Positions 32,450 through 41,159 of a DNA stretch of 64,000 nt are shown here, piece after piece. Position 1 is the first letter of the stretch; each line of letters begins with the position of its first letter. Source of the stretch: Actinoplanes sp. SE50/110 (GTDB lineage Bacteria > Actinomycetota > Actinomycetes > Mycobacteriales > Micromonosporaceae); the NCBI RefSeq assembly GCF_900119315.1, contig NZ_LT827010.1, forward strand, positions 503,501-567,500, given 5' to 3'. The notes under the pieces were generated by a model that saw only the letters and a program-made list of their open reading frames with translations, was not told the DNA's origin and made no database searches. The position numbers and the translations under genes are program-made.

Positions 32450-34045
32450 TCAGCGGGGTGATGAGGGGATGGGGTGGCTGTCGCGGGGAGGGATGGGGGG
32501 AGAGGCGGGGTCGCAGAAGGAGCGGTGCGGGATGGCGGGGGTGCGGCCGGCGGTGATGGCCGGGGTCGGGGTGGAGTCGGCGCTGTCGGGGGAGTGCGGG
32601 CTGGGGGTGGAGGACGTGGTGGGTGGCCGGGTGGGGACGGTGAGGAAGGCGGTCAGGGAGCCGGCCAGCATCAGGGCGGCGCAGAGCAGCATGGCGTGGT
32701 GGTACACGGGGTGGAGTGCGGCGGCGTCGGTCAGGGAGCCGGAGCCCAGGCCGGCGGCCAGGGGTAGGACGGCGACGGCGAGGAGACCGGCGGCGCGGGC
32801 GACGGCGTTGTTGACGCCGGAGGCGATGCCGGCGTGGGCGTCGTCGAGGGCGCCGAGAGCGGTGGCGGTGAGCGGGGCGACCAGCAGGGCCAGGCCGAGG
32901 CCGAACAGGATGACCGCGGGCAGGACGCGGGTGGCGTAGGGCGCGTGCGGGCCGATGGTGGACATCAACAGCAGGGCGGCGGCGCAGACCAGGGGGCCGG
33001 CGGTCATCGGGATGCGCGGGCCGATCCGTTGGCCCAGTGCGCCACCGCGCGCCGAGAGCAGGAGCATGATCACGGTGATCGGGAGCATGGACAGGCCGGC
33101 GGCGAGTGCGGGATAGCCGGCGACGACCTGCAGGTTGACCACGACCAGGAAGAAGACGCCGCCGTTCGCCGCGTAGACCAGGAAGGTGACCAGGTTGGCG
33201 CCGGTGAAGGCGCGGTGCCGGAAGATCTCCGGGGGGACCATCGGGTGCGGTGCGCGAAGCTCGGCCAGGACGAACGCGGCCATCCCGAGCACGCCGAGCG
33301 CCAGCGGGATCAGCACGACCGGGGAGCCCGCGCCGTGCGCCGGCCAGGCGGTGAAGCCGTAGGTCAGGCCACCCAGGCCGACGATACCGGTGAGCAGGCC
33401 GGCGATGTCGAAGCCACGGGCCGCGGCCGGATCCCGGGACTCCGGCACGTGGCGGTGCGCGACCCAGAGGACCAGCGCGGCGACCGGCACGTTGATCAGG
33501 AACAGGAGGCGCCAGCTGCCGATCTGGAGCAGCCAGCCGCCGAGGAACGGGCCGAGCGCGCCGCCGATGCCGCCCAGCCCGGACCAGGCGCCGATCGCCC
33601 GGGCGCGGTCATCGGGCGCGAACGACGCCTCCAGGATGGCCAGCGCGCCCGGGGTGAGCAGGGCGCCGCCGATGCCCTGCAGGACCCGGGCGGTGATCAG
33701 CAGCTCGATGCTCGGGGCGAGGCCGCAGAGCAGCGAGGCGAGCGCGAACCACGCGACACCGGCCAGGAAGACCCGCTTGCGGCCGAAGCGGTCCCCGAGC
33801 GAGCCACCGACCAGGATCAGCGAGGCCAGGGAGAGGGCGTAGCCGTTCACCGTCCACTGCAGACCGGCGGCCGAGGCGTGCAGGCCGCGGCCGAGCTCGG
33901 GCAGGGCCAGGTTGACCACGGTGGCGTCGATGAACGCCAGGCTGGAGCCGAGCACGGTGGCCAGCAGCACCCGGCGCGCGGCGGCCGTCCCGTACCGGAC
34001 AGGACTGCTGAGCTGGGCGGAGGTGCCGTGCGGGGCCGGTTCCAT
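32450..34045 (-). CDS. DHA2-family MFS transporter
   Basis: A 531-residue exporter with 14 predicted helices. Motif A is GGSLGDRFGRKRVFLAG. LAFIDATVVNLALPELGRGL is the typical first helix, and WRLLFLINVPVAALVLWV the helix 6-7 phrase. The last 60 residues are Pro/Ser-rich (residues about 470-531) and not part of the fold. TAGGGT (34053-34058, minus strand) ends seven bases before the ATG with no Shine-Dalgarno, so it may be leaderless. No regulator is adjacent. Confidence 0.88.
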   Translation of the reverse strand: MEPAPHGTSAQLSSPVRYGTAAARRVLLATVLGSSLAFIDATVVNLALPELGRGLHASAAGLQWTVNGYALSLASLILVGGSLGDRFGRKRVFLAGVAWFALASLLCGLAPSIELLITARVLQGIGGALLTPGALAILEASFAPDDRARAIGAWSGLGGIGGALGPFLGGWLLQIGSWRLLFLINVPVAALVLWVAHRHVPESRDPAAARGFDIAGLLTGIVGLGGLTYGFTAWPAHGAGSPVVLIPLALGVLGMAAFVLAELRAPHPMVPPEIFRHRAFTGANLVTFLVYAANGGVFFLVVVNLQVVAGYPALAAGLSMLPITVIMLLLSARGGALGQRIGPRIPMTAGPLVCAAALLLMSTIGPHAPYATRVLPAVILFGLGLALLVAPLTATALGALDDAHAGIASGVNNAVARAAGLLAVAVLPLAAGLGSGSLTDAAALHPVYHHAMLLCAALMLAGSLTAFLTVPTRPPTTSSTPSPHSPDSADSTPTPAITAGRTPAIPHRSFCDPASPPIPPRDSHPIPSSPR

Positions 34046-34094
34046 GGCGCCGACCCTACGCCGCCGCGGGCGTCAGCCGGGTGTCAGCCGGGTG

Positions 34095-34580
34095 TCAAGC
34101 GCTGTGTCGAACGTGGACCTCCTGATGACGGATGACCGGCGCCACCGGGACCGCGTGCCGGGCGGCGGCCAGCGCGACCCGGGACGCGGCCGTCGAGCGG
34201 GACGTCCCGGTGCCCGGCCGGCGCAGCAGGTCGCCCAGCCGGGCCACCAGCTCGTCCCGGGCGAAGGGTTTCGTCAGGTAGTCGTCCGCCCCGGCGTGCA
34301 GGGCCGCGGTGACCTGGCGGTGGTGCACGTCCGCGCTGATCACCATGATCGGTAACGCGTCCAGCGCGGGATCGCAGCGGATCCGGCGGCACAGGTCGAT
34401 GCCGGACAGGCCGGGCATCCGGACGTCGATCAGGGCGGCGTCGATGCCGCCCCGGGTCAGGGCCTCCAGGGCTTCGGCCGCGTCCGAGGCGGCCACCACG
34501 TGGTAGCCGAACCGGCGCAGGGCGAGGGCCAGCAGGTCCCGATGGTCGATCTCGTCGTCGGCGATGAGAACGGTGTACAC
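34095..34580 (-). CDS. Single-domain response regulator (CheY-like)
   Basis: A 161-residue protein with one receiver domain (1-120): acidic pocket ADDE, phosphoacceptor Asp in ALIDVRMPGLSG (about 54), Ser/Thr in VISAD and Lys in LTKPFARDEL. The 40-residue tail has no known output domain. GGAGG five bases before GTG 34580 fixes the start. No histidine kinase is directly adjacent; the kinase at 35858 has its own LuxR-type partner, so this receiver's partner is unknown. Confidence 0.88.
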   Translation of the reverse strand: MYTVLIADDEIDHRDLLALALRRFGYHVVAASDAAEALEALTRGGIDAALIDVRMPGLSGIDLCRRIRCDPALDALPIMVISADVHHRQVTAALHAGADDYLTKPFARDELVARLGDLLRRPGTGTSRSTAASRVALAAARHAVPVAPVIRHQEVHVRHSA

Positions 34581-34583
34581 GCG

Positions 34584-34597
34584 GACCTCCAGAGGTC
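34584..34597. promoter_or_regulatory. Palindrome overlapping the receiver gene's ribosome binding site
   Basis: GACCTCCAGAGGTC is a 6-bp inverted repeat around CA. It contains the Shine-Dalgarno GGAGG on the minus strand. A bound protein here would block translation-start transcript formation or initiation. Confidence 0.45.
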
Positions 34598-34763
34598 GGG
34601 CAGCGACGTGCCTACTCATGTTCGGCACGGCGCTGAGGCCACTGAGGCGTACTGCGCTGATCGAAAAGGTCATGCTGACGGCGTACAAAAATCGGAGCTT
34701 TCGCTGTTGTTTCGGCGGAGCACGCGATCGGCTGAGGGCTTCGCGGCGACATAGGGTGAGAAC

Positions 34764-35780
34764 ATGCGTGCTGCCGTTTTCGCCGAGCCCGGTCCCGCCT
34801 CCGCCGTGCTGCACCTGGTCGAGCGGGAGTTGCCGCTGGCCGGGGCCGATGAGGTGCGGGTCCGGATCGTGCTGTCGGCGGTCAACCCGACCGACGTCGG
34901 TACCCGGGCCGGCCGCGGTGTGCCCGACGGTGTGCGACCGCCCCGGGTGCCCAACCAGGACGGCGCCGGCGTCGTCGACGCGCTCGGCGAGGGCGTCACC
35001 GACCTGGAGCCCGGCGATCGCGTCTGGGTCTGGGACGCGGGCTACGGCCGGGCCGACGGCACCGCCCAGGAGTACGTGGTGCTGCCCCGCCGCCAGGTGG
35101 TCCGGATGAACGATGACATTCCGTTCGAGGTCGGCGCGGACCTGGGCATTCCGGCGCTGACCGCGCATCGCTGCCTGACCGTGGCCAGCGACGGACCGGC
35201 CCGCCTCGGACCGGGCGCTCTGGAGGGTCGCACGGTGCTGGTGGCCGGCGGGGCGGGCGCGGTGGGCAACGCCGCGATCCAGCTGGCGAAGTGGTCCGGC
35301 GCGACCGTGCTGACCACGGTGAGCAGCAAGGAGAAGGGTGCGCTGGCGGCCGCCGCCGGTGCCGACGCGGTGATCGACTACCGCGAGGAGGACGTGGCCG
35401 CCCGGATTCGCGAGCTGAGCGGGACCGGTCCGCACCTGATCGTCGAGGTGGACACCGCCAACCTGACCCTCGACCTGGATGTGATCGCGCCGGGCGGGAA
35501 CATCGCGATCTATGTCGCCGGTGAGGTGCGGGTGCCGTTCTTCACGGCGAACCTGAAGAATGCCAGCCTCGATTTCGTGCTCACCTACACCACCCTGCCG
35601 GAGGAGAAGGCGAACGCGGTGGCGGCGGTCGCCGAGGCGGCGAACGCGGGCGTCTTCCGGGTCGGCGAGGAGCACGGCCTGCCGATCATCCGTTTTCCGC
35701 TGGACGGGGTGGCGGCGGCGCACGAGGCCGTCGAGAATCATGCGGTCGGCAAGGTGGTGATCGACGTGACGCAGCCCTGA
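34764..35780 (+). CDS. Zinc-independent quinone oxidoreductase (MDR family)
   Basis: A 338-residue medium-chain dehydrogenase/reductase of the NADPH:quinone reductase branch. The N-terminal catalytic domain has SAVNPTDVGTRAG and VPNQDGAGVV, and the Rossmann motif is VLVAGGAGAVGNAAIQLAK (about 155-173). Zinc-ligand cysteines and histidines are absent. TAGGGT (34752-34757) six bases before the ATG suggests a leaderless transcript. Substrate unknown. Confidence 0.88.
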   Translation: MRAAVFAEPGPASAVLHLVERELPLAGADEVRVRIVLSAVNPTDVGTRAGRGVPDGVRPPRVPNQDGAGVVDALGEGVTDLEPGDRVWVWDAGYGRADGTAQEYVVLPRRQVVRMNDDIPFEVGADLGIPALTAHRCLTVASDGPARLGPGALEGRTVLVAGGAGAVGNAAIQLAKWSGATVLTTVSSKEKGALAAAAGADAVIDYREEDVAARIRELSGTGPHLIVEVDTANLTLDLDVIAPGGNIAIYVAGEVRVPFFTANLKNASLDFVLTYTTLPEEKANAVAAVAEAANAGVFRVGEEHGLPIIRFPLDGVAAAHEAVENHAVGKVVIDVTQP

Positions 35781-35782
35781 CG

Positions 35783-35798
35783 GTCGGGTTAACCCTAC
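35783..35798. promoter_or_regulatory. Operator-like palindrome 60 bp before the histidine kinase ATG
   Basis: GTCGGGTTAACCCTAC matches a 16-bp palindrome in all but one symmetric pair. It lies exactly 60 bp before ATG 35858. The related site before the MMPL gene is GTAGGGCTAGCCCTAC. GGTCGGG follows at 35803. The downstream LuxR-type regulator is the likely binder. Confidence 0.75.
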
Positions 35799-35857
35799 TG
35801 TCGGTCGGGCGGTCCGCAGGATCGGATCGGGGGGCTGCGGTGCATAGTGTCAAGGAC

Positions 35858-37129
35858 ATGACAAGCACCCGGCGTCACCTGCGCCAGCTGGGCATCGACA
35901 CGCAGTACGTACTGCTCGGTTTCCCCCTCGGCCTGATCACTCTCGTGCTGTGCCTGACCGGCTTCTTCCTCGGCCTCGGCACCGCGATCATCTGGATCGG
36001 TCTGCCGATCATGGCCGGGTCGCTCGCCATGTCCCGCGGCTTCGCCCACCTGGAGCGGCTGCGGATCGGATCGGTGCTGGGCCGCAGGATCCCGCACCCG
36101 CATTACCGGTCGTCCCGGGAGCGGGGCTGGGTGCGGCGGATGTTCGCCCCGCTGGCCGACGGGCAGTCCTGGCTCGATCTGGTGCACGGCGCGTTCCGGT
36201 TCATTCCGAGCACGATCGCGTTCAGCTTCGTGCTGGTCTGGTGGTGCGCGGCGCTGACCAGCATCACCTACCCGGCGTACGACTGGGCGGTGCCGCACAC
36301 CGCGGACAACACCGAACTGCCCGAGCTGCTGGGCTTCGCCGACAACGCGCCCACCCGGATCATCTTCTACCTGATCCTCGGCGCGTTCTTCACGCTCACC
36401 CTGTACCCGGTGGTGCGCGGCGCGGCGCTGCTCGAGGCCCTGTTCGCCCGGGGCCTGCTCAGCGGGGTCGACGAGCTGCGCCAGCAGGTGGCCGATGCGA
36501 ACGCCGCCCGCGACGTCGCCCAGCACCAGAAAGCCGCGGCCGTCTCGGCCGAGGCGACCGCGCTGCGCCGGCTGGAGCGGGACATCCACGACGGCCCGCA
36601 GCAGCGGCTGGTCCGGCTCGCCATGGACCTGGGCCGGGCCGAGCAGCAGTTCGCCACCGACCCGGAAGCCGCCCGGGCGACCGTCGCCGAGGCGCTCAGC
36701 CAGACCCGGGAAACCCTCGACGAGCTGCGCGCGCTGTCCCGCGGCATCGCCCCGCCGATCCTGGTCGACCGGGGTCTGCAGGCCGCGCTGACCGCGCTGG
36801 CCGGTCGCTGCACCGTCCCGGTGGACCTGGACGCGCCGGTCTTCGAGCGGCTGGACCCGGCGGTCGAGTCGACGGCGTACTTCGTGGTCGCCGAGGCGCT
36901 GACCAACGTGGCCAAGCACAGCGACGCCACCGAGGTGCAGGTGAGTGTGCAGCGGATCGCCACCGGTCTGCTGGTGACCGTTTCCGACGACGGGGTGGGC
37001 GGCGCGAGTCTGGCCAAGGGTCACGGCCTGGCCGGCCTCGACGACCGGGTGACCGCGGCCGGCGGCGTGCTCGCCGTCGACAGCGCCGACGGGGAGGGAA
37101 CCCGCCTGACAGCCGCCCTGCCGCTCTGA
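35858..37129 (+). CDS. Sensor histidine kinase (NarL/DesK type)
   Basis: A 423-residue kinase. The N-terminal half carries a conserved sensor module with about four helices in two pairs (residues 15-55 and 110-190). The dimerisation motif RRLERDIHDGPQQRLV holds the phosphoacceptor His244, and the HATPase has the N-box VVAEALTNVAKHS and G-boxes DDGVGG and GHGLAGL. ATG 35858 is preferred to the GTG at 35840, because TAGTGT at 35845-35850 fits a leaderless start. The regulator gene follows after 12 bp. Confidence 0.9.
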   Translation: MTSTRRHLRQLGIDTQYVLLGFPLGLITLVLCLTGFFLGLGTAIIWIGLPIMAGSLAMSRGFAHLERLRIGSVLGRRIPHPHYRSSRERGWVRRMFAPLADGQSWLDLVHGAFRFIPSTIAFSFVLVWWCAALTSITYPAYDWAVPHTADNTELPELLGFADNAPTRIIFYLILGAFFTLTLYPVVRGAALLEALFARGLLSGVDELRQQVADANAARDVAQHQKAAAVSAEATALRRLERDIHDGPQQRLVRLAMDLGRAEQQFATDPEAARATVAEALSQTRETLDELRALSRGIAPPILVDRGLQAALTALAGRCTVPVDLDAPVFERLDPAVESTAYFVVAEALTNVAKHSDATEVQVSVQRIATGLLVTVSDDGVGGASLAKGHGLAGLDDRVTAAGGVLAVDSADGEGTRLTAALPL

Positions 37130-37141
37130 CAGAGTGACCGC

Positions 37142-37786
37142 ATGCGGGTGGTGATTGCCGACGATGCGGTGCTGTTGCGCGAGGGACTGATCCGGCTCGT
37201 CGAGGAGAACGGCCACACGGTGGTGGCGGCCGTCGGCGACGGGCCGTCCCTCGTCGAAGCCGTGGTGGAACACCGTCCGGACGTCTCCATCGTGGACGTC
37301 CGGATGCCGCCGTCGCACACCGACGAGGGCCTGCGGGCGGCGGTCGAGGCCCGCAGCCGGGTTCCGGGCACGCCGATCCTGGTGCTTTCGCAGTACGTCG
37401 AGGTCTCCTACGCCGATGACCTCCTGGCCGACCGCCGTGGCGCGGTCGGCTATCTGTTGAAGGACCGGGTGTCGCTGGTCGCCGACTTCCTGGACGGCCT
37501 GCGCCGGGTCGCCGAGGGCGGCACCGTGCTCGACCCCGAGGTGGTCGGCCAGCTGCTGGTCCGGCGCCGGCGTGACGATCCGCTGCGCAGCCTCACCCCG
37601 CGCGAGCGTGAGGTGCTGGGCCTGATGGCCGAGGGCATGTCGAACACCGCGGTCGCCCGCAAGATGGTGGTCACCGAGGGCGCGGTCGAGAAGCACGTGC
37701 GCAACATCTTCACCAAGCTCGATCTGCACCAGGACGAGGAGCAGCACCGCCGGGTCCTGGCGGTGCTGGCCTACCTGCAGACGTAG
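37142..37786 (+). CDS. LuxR/NarL-family response regulator
   Basis: A 214-residue regulator. The receiver domain has phosphoacceptor Asp in SIVDVRMPPSHTDEG (about 54) and Lys in LLKD. The C-terminal DNA-binding domain is LTPREREVLGLMAEGMSNTAVARKM, then VVTEGAVEKHVRNIFTKL (about 152-195). It should be phosphorylated by the upstream kinase. Its TAG stop codon lies inside the palindrome ahead of the MMPL gene, which it likely controls along with its own operon. Confidence 0.93.
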   Translation: MRVVIADDAVLLREGLIRLVEENGHTVVAAVGDGPSLVEAVVEHRPDVSIVDVRMPPSHTDEGLRAAVEARSRVPGTPILVLSQYVEVSYADDLLADRRGAVGYLLKDRVSLVADFLDGLRRVAEGGTVLDPEVVGQLLVRRRRDDPLRSLTPREREVLGLMAEGMSNTAVARKMVVTEGAVEKHVRNIFTKLDLHQDEEQHRRVLAVLAYLQT

Positions 37787-37798
37787 GGCTAGCCCTAC
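37783..37798. promoter_or_regulatory. Perfect 16-bp palindrome 60 bp before the MMPL ATG
   Basis: GTAGGGCTAGCCCTAC is perfectly symmetrical and lies exactly 60 bp before ATG 37858, the same distance as the site before the kinase gene. TAGCGT at 37845-37850 is the -10-like hexamer, matching TAGTGT at the kinase gene in position. Confidence 0.8.
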
Positions 37799-37857
37799 CC
37801 TCAGGTCGGGGGCCAGCCTGGTCGAGATCGATCTCCGTGATCCATAGCGTTCTCGTC

Positions 37858-40056
37858 ATGGAGCACAGGGGGAAAGTCAAGGGAATCGCGGCACGCGCCG
37901 CGATCTGGAGTGCCCGGCACCGGGTGCTCGCCATTCTCGGGTGGATCGCCTTCGTGGCCGCCACGGTCGTCCTGAGCGGACAGCTCGGCACCCGCCAGGC
38001 CACCGGCGCCGAGCAGGGCAGCGGCGATTCCGGCCGGGCCGACAAGATCGTCGAGGCGGCCGGCTTCCCGGTCCAGCCGGCGGGCGAGATGGTGCTGATC
38101 CAGAACCGGTCCGGCAGCGACCGGGCGGCCGCCGCCGCCGAGGTGACCCGCACGCTGAAGTCGTTGCACGACGTGACCGACGTGCAGCCGGCCATCCAGT
38201 CGCCGGACGGCCGGTCGACGCTGGTCAGCTTCAGCATCACCGGGGACCCGGAGACCGCCAAGGAGCGGGTCGGGCCGGCGCTCGACGCGGTCGCCCAGGT
38301 GCAGACCGCGCACCCCGACCTCTACGTCGCCGAGGCCGGTGACGCCAGCGGCGACAAGCTGATCGGCGACGAGCTGGACGCGGGGCTGTCCCGGCTCTCG
38401 ATGATGTCGATCCCGGTCACCCTGGGCATCCTGCTGGTCGCCTTCGGCGCGGTGGTGGCGGCGCTGCTGCCGGTCGGGCTCGCCGTGACCGCGGTGATCG
38501 CGGCGATCGGGCTGATGGCCGCCGGCAGCCGGTTCGCCCACACGGTCGACGCGACGACGCACGTGATGCTGCTGGTCGGGCTCGCGGTCGGGGTCGACTA
38601 CTGCCTGTTCTACATCCGCCGCGAGCGTGACGAGCGCCGTGCCGGAGCCGATCCCGAGCGGGCCCTGATGATCGCCGCGCAGACCTCCGGCCGGTCTATC
38701 TGGATCTCCGGTCTCACCGTGATCGTGGCGATGGCCGGCATGTTCCTCACCCGGGACACCACGTTCATCAGCTTCGGCCTCGGCACCATCCTGGTGGTCG
38801 CGACCGCGGTGCTCGGCTCGCTCACCGTGCTGCCGGCGCTGCTCTCGGCGCTCGGCGACCGGGTCGACGCCATCAAGATCCCCGGCCTGTACCGGCGGCG
38901 CAGCGACGGCCGGATGTGGAACGCGATGCTGCGGGTCGTGCTCGCCCGCCCGCTGATCTCCACGCTGGTCGCGGTGGGACTGCTGGGCGCACTGGCCGCG
39001 CCGGTCGTCGACATGCGGACCCGGGGACAGAACATTCTGGACATCTCTCCCAAGGCGCCGGTGGTCCAGGCGTTCCAGGCGATCAACGAGGCGTTCCCCA
39101 GCAAGACCAGCCCGGCACAGGTGGTGGTGCAGGCCTCGACCGTTCGCGGGGAGCGGTTCGACAGGGCGGTGGCCGACTTCAAGACGGCCGTCGGCCGCAG
39201 CGGCGGCCGGCTCGTCGAGCCGATCGACGTGCGGGTCAACCCGGCCGGCACGGTGGCGGTCGTCTCCGTCGGACTGGTCGGCAACGGGGAGAACAAAGCC
39301 TCGACCGACGCGCTGAAACTGCTCCGCGGCCAGGTCGTGCCGGCCGCCTTCGGTGGGCTCACCGGCGCGACCGTCCTGGTCAGCGGTGATGCGGCGGGCA
39401 ACGCCGACTTCAACCACCAGATGCAGAAGAGCCTGCCGTGGGTCTTCGGGTTCGTGCTCGGACTGGCCTTCGTGCTCCTGCTGGTGTCGTTCCGCTCGGT
39501 CGTCGTGGCGATCACCGGGGTGGTGCTGAACCTGCTGTCGGTGGCCGCGGCGTACGGGATGCTGGTCTTCGTCTTCCAGTACGGGCACTTCGACAAGCAG
39601 CTCGGCTTCCTGCCCTCGGACGGGATCATCAACTGGATCCCGCTGTTCCTGTTCGTGATCCTGTTCGGGCTCTCGATGGACTACCACGTGTTCGTGCTCA
39701 GCCGGATCCGCGAGGGCCACGATCGGGGGCTGCCGACCCGGGAGGCGATCCGCGAGGGCGTCGGGCGCACGGCCGGGGTGATCACCAGCGCGGCGGTGGT
39801 GATGATGGCGGTGTTCGCGCTCTTCGCGACCCTGCCGCTGACCTCGACCAAGGAGCTCGGGGTGGGCCTGGCGGCGGCCGTCCTGCTGGACGCGACGATC
39901 GTCCGGGCGGTGCTGTTGCCGGCGGTGATGGCGCTGCTGGGGCGGGCCAACTGGTGGCTGCCGCGGTGGCTGGGGTGGCTGCCGGAGATCGCGCACGATG
40001 TGCCGCCGGTGGCGGAGACGGAGGACGAGCCGCGGGCGCTGGCGCCGGTGGGCTGA
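37858..40056 (+). CDS. MMPL-family RND transporter
   Basis: A 732-residue membrane protein with the MMPL layout: helix 1, an outer domain (about 45-170), helices 2-6, helix 7, a second outer domain and helices 8-12. GLAVGVDYCLFYIRRERDERR and FGLSMDYHVFVLSRIREGHDRG are the paired Asp-Tyr motifs of proton relay. It probably exports a lipid or antibiotic-like compound. The substrate is unknown. Its promoter shares the palindrome with the kinase-regulator operon, so it is probably the system's main target. Confidence 0.92.
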   Translation: MEHRGKVKGIAARAAIWSARHRVLAILGWIAFVAATVVLSGQLGTRQATGAEQGSGDSGRADKIVEAAGFPVQPAGEMVLIQNRSGSDRAAAAAEVTRTLKSLHDVTDVQPAIQSPDGRSTLVSFSITGDPETAKERVGPALDAVAQVQTAHPDLYVAEAGDASGDKLIGDELDAGLSRLSMMSIPVTLGILLVAFGAVVAALLPVGLAVTAVIAAIGLMAAGSRFAHTVDATTHVMLLVGLAVGVDYCLFYIRRERDERRAGADPERALMIAAQTSGRSIWISGLTVIVAMAGMFLTRDTTFISFGLGTILVVATAVLGSLTVLPALLSALGDRVDAIKIPGLYRRRSDGRMWNAMLRVVLARPLISTLVAVGLLGALAAPVVDMRTRGQNILDISPKAPVVQAFQAINEAFPSKTSPAQVVVQASTVRGERFDRAVADFKTAVGRSGGRLVEPIDVRVNPAGTVAVVSVGLVGNGENKASTDALKLLRGQVVPAAFGGLTGATVLVSGDAAGNADFNHQMQKSLPWVFGFVLGLAFVLLLVSFRSVVVAITGVVLNLLSVAAAYGMLVFVFQYGHFDKQLGFLPSDGIINWIPLFLFVILFGLSMDYHVFVLSRIREGHDRGLPTREAIREGVGRTAGVITSAAVVMMAVFALFATLPLTSTKELGVGLAAAVLLDATIVRAVLLPAVMALLGRANWWLPRWLGWLPEIAHDVPPVAETEDEPRALAPVG

Positions 40057-40068
40057 GGTTCCGATGAG

Positions 40069-40099
40069 GCGGTCCGGGCCCGCGGTGGGTCCGGACCGC
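40069..40099 (+). terminator. Stem-loop after the MMPL gene
   Basis: GCGGTCCGG and CCGGACCGC are perfect 9-bp complements around 13 bases, 12 bp after the stop codon. No T-run follows, so its role as a terminator is probable rather than certain. Confidence 0.5.
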
Positions 40100-40128
40100 T
40101 GCGTCGTTCCTTGCCGAGTGCTCGGGAG

Positions 40129-40207
40129 AGGAAGTGCTGGGGTTCGTTCAGAGTGCTCAGGCGAGGAAGTGCTGAGGTTCGTTCAGGAAGTGCTGAGGTT
40201 CGTTCAG
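40129..40207. repeat. 23-bp repeat, three copies, overlapping the crcB stop codon
   Basis: Copies of AGGAAGTGCTG(G/A)GGTTCG followed by TTCAG begin at 40129, 40164 and 40185. The third runs through the stop codon of the CrcB gene on the minus strand. GTGCTC(A/G)GGCGAGGA fragments separate them. The array sits between convergent gene ends. Confidence 0.8.
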
Positions 40208-40560
40208 AGTGCTCGGGCGAGGAGGGTGCCGAGGGTGGCGGCGCCCATGCCGGACAGCAGGCTCAGCAGGACGTAGCCGAGGGCGGATGCCTGTTCGCCG
40301 CGGCGGGTGAGGGTGAGGGTCTCCCACGAGAATGTGGAATAGGTGGTGAGTGCGCCGCAGAAACCGGTGCCGAGCAGGGCGGTCGCGGTGGGGGACAGCG
40401 GCATGCCGAGCACGAAGCCGAGGATCAGCGAGCCGGTGACGTTGACCGTGAGGGTGCCCCACGGGAAAGCGGTGCCGTAGCGGACCTGGAGGTAGCGGTC
40501 GGTGACGTAGCGGAGGGGGGCACCGATCGCCGCGCCGATCGCCACCAGCAGCACGGTCAC
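40204..40560 (-). CDS. crcB: Fluoride channel CrcB/Fluc, subunit 2
   Basis: A 118-residue four-helix protein. GAAIGAPLRYVTDR, the GTLTVNVTGSLILGF segment with the polar-track Asn, and the CGALTTYSTFSWET signature mark Fluc channels, which lower cytoplasmic fluoride. It overlaps the other crcB by four bases, an arrangement typical of Gram-positive genomes that make heterodimeric channels. The last codons lie in a 23-bp repeat, so the C-terminus may vary between strains. Confidence 0.94.
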   Translation of the reverse strand: MTVLLVAIGAAIGAPLRYVTDRYLQVRYGTAFPWGTLTVNVTGSLILGFVLGMPLSPTATALLGTGFCGALTTYSTFSWETLTLTRRGEQASALGYVLLSLLSGMGAATLGTLLARAL

Positions 40561-40949
40561 CGGCCGGCGCCCTTGGGCACGGAGGCGAGGGCACTGCCGA
40601 TCCAGACAGCGAGCAGGGCCGCGGTGATCGTGGCGCCGAGGTAGAGCACGGCGATGGCCGGCGTGGTCCGCAGGACGTCCACCTCGGCGGTGGAGAACGT
40701 CGTGTAGCCGCCGAGGACGCCCGTGCCCAGGAAAAGGCGGGTGAGGCGGTGACCTGGACGGAAGCGGGCCAGCAGGGTGAAGAGCACGCCGATCAGGAAA
40801 CAGCCGGAGGTGTTGATCACCCAGGTGGACCAGGGGAAGTCGCTGGGGGTGTGCGGCCAGGCGGTGCCGATCGCGTAGCGGGTCAGGGCGCCGATGATGC
40901 CGCCGGCGGAGACGACGGCGACGGCTCGGCGGTCGATGTCGAGATCCAC
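40557..40949 (-). CDS. crcB: Fluoride channel CrcB/Fluc, subunit 1
   Basis: A 130-residue partner with GGIIGALTRYAIG, STWVINTSGCFLIGVLF and GVLGGYTTFSTAEVD. The conserved Asn, Gly and TFS residues of the ion pathway are present. GTG 40949 has no Shine-Dalgarno sequence; TAGCGT at 40957-40962 (minus strand), seven bases upstream, suggests leaderless expression. No fluoride riboswitch signature was seen upstream. Confidence 0.93.
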   Translation of the reverse strand: MDLDIDRRAVAVVSAGGIIGALTRYAIGTAWPHTPSDFPWSTWVINTSGCFLIGVLFTLLARFRPGHRLTRLFLGTGVLGGYTTFSTAEVDVLRTTPAIAVLYLGATITAALLAVWIGSALASVPKGAGR

Positions 40950-41159
40950 AGCGGGAACGCTATCGCGTCGCGGTGCGGAGCGCGGGCGGCCGGGGGGACG
41001 TGGCGGCGTCCTCCCCGGCCGGATCCGGGCGCTTGGGGCAGATCCTCAGATCGTGTGAAACGTCCTGGAACAGGCGATGTAAATGCCCGTTGACCTCTGC
41101 CTCAGCGGTTTCAGCGTCCACTGTAGGCGACGATCTTGCGGCGTGGAAACCCGGGATGC

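Noticed and set aside
32198..32461. Short plus-strand frame in the spacer before the MFS gene
   Set aside because: No ribosome site, no family resemblance, and it overlaps the convergent MFS gene end.
40950..41159. Fluoride riboswitch ahead of crcB
   Set aside because: I could not find the crcB-motif core on the minus strand, and the promoter-like hexamer lies directly before the start codon, leaving no leader.
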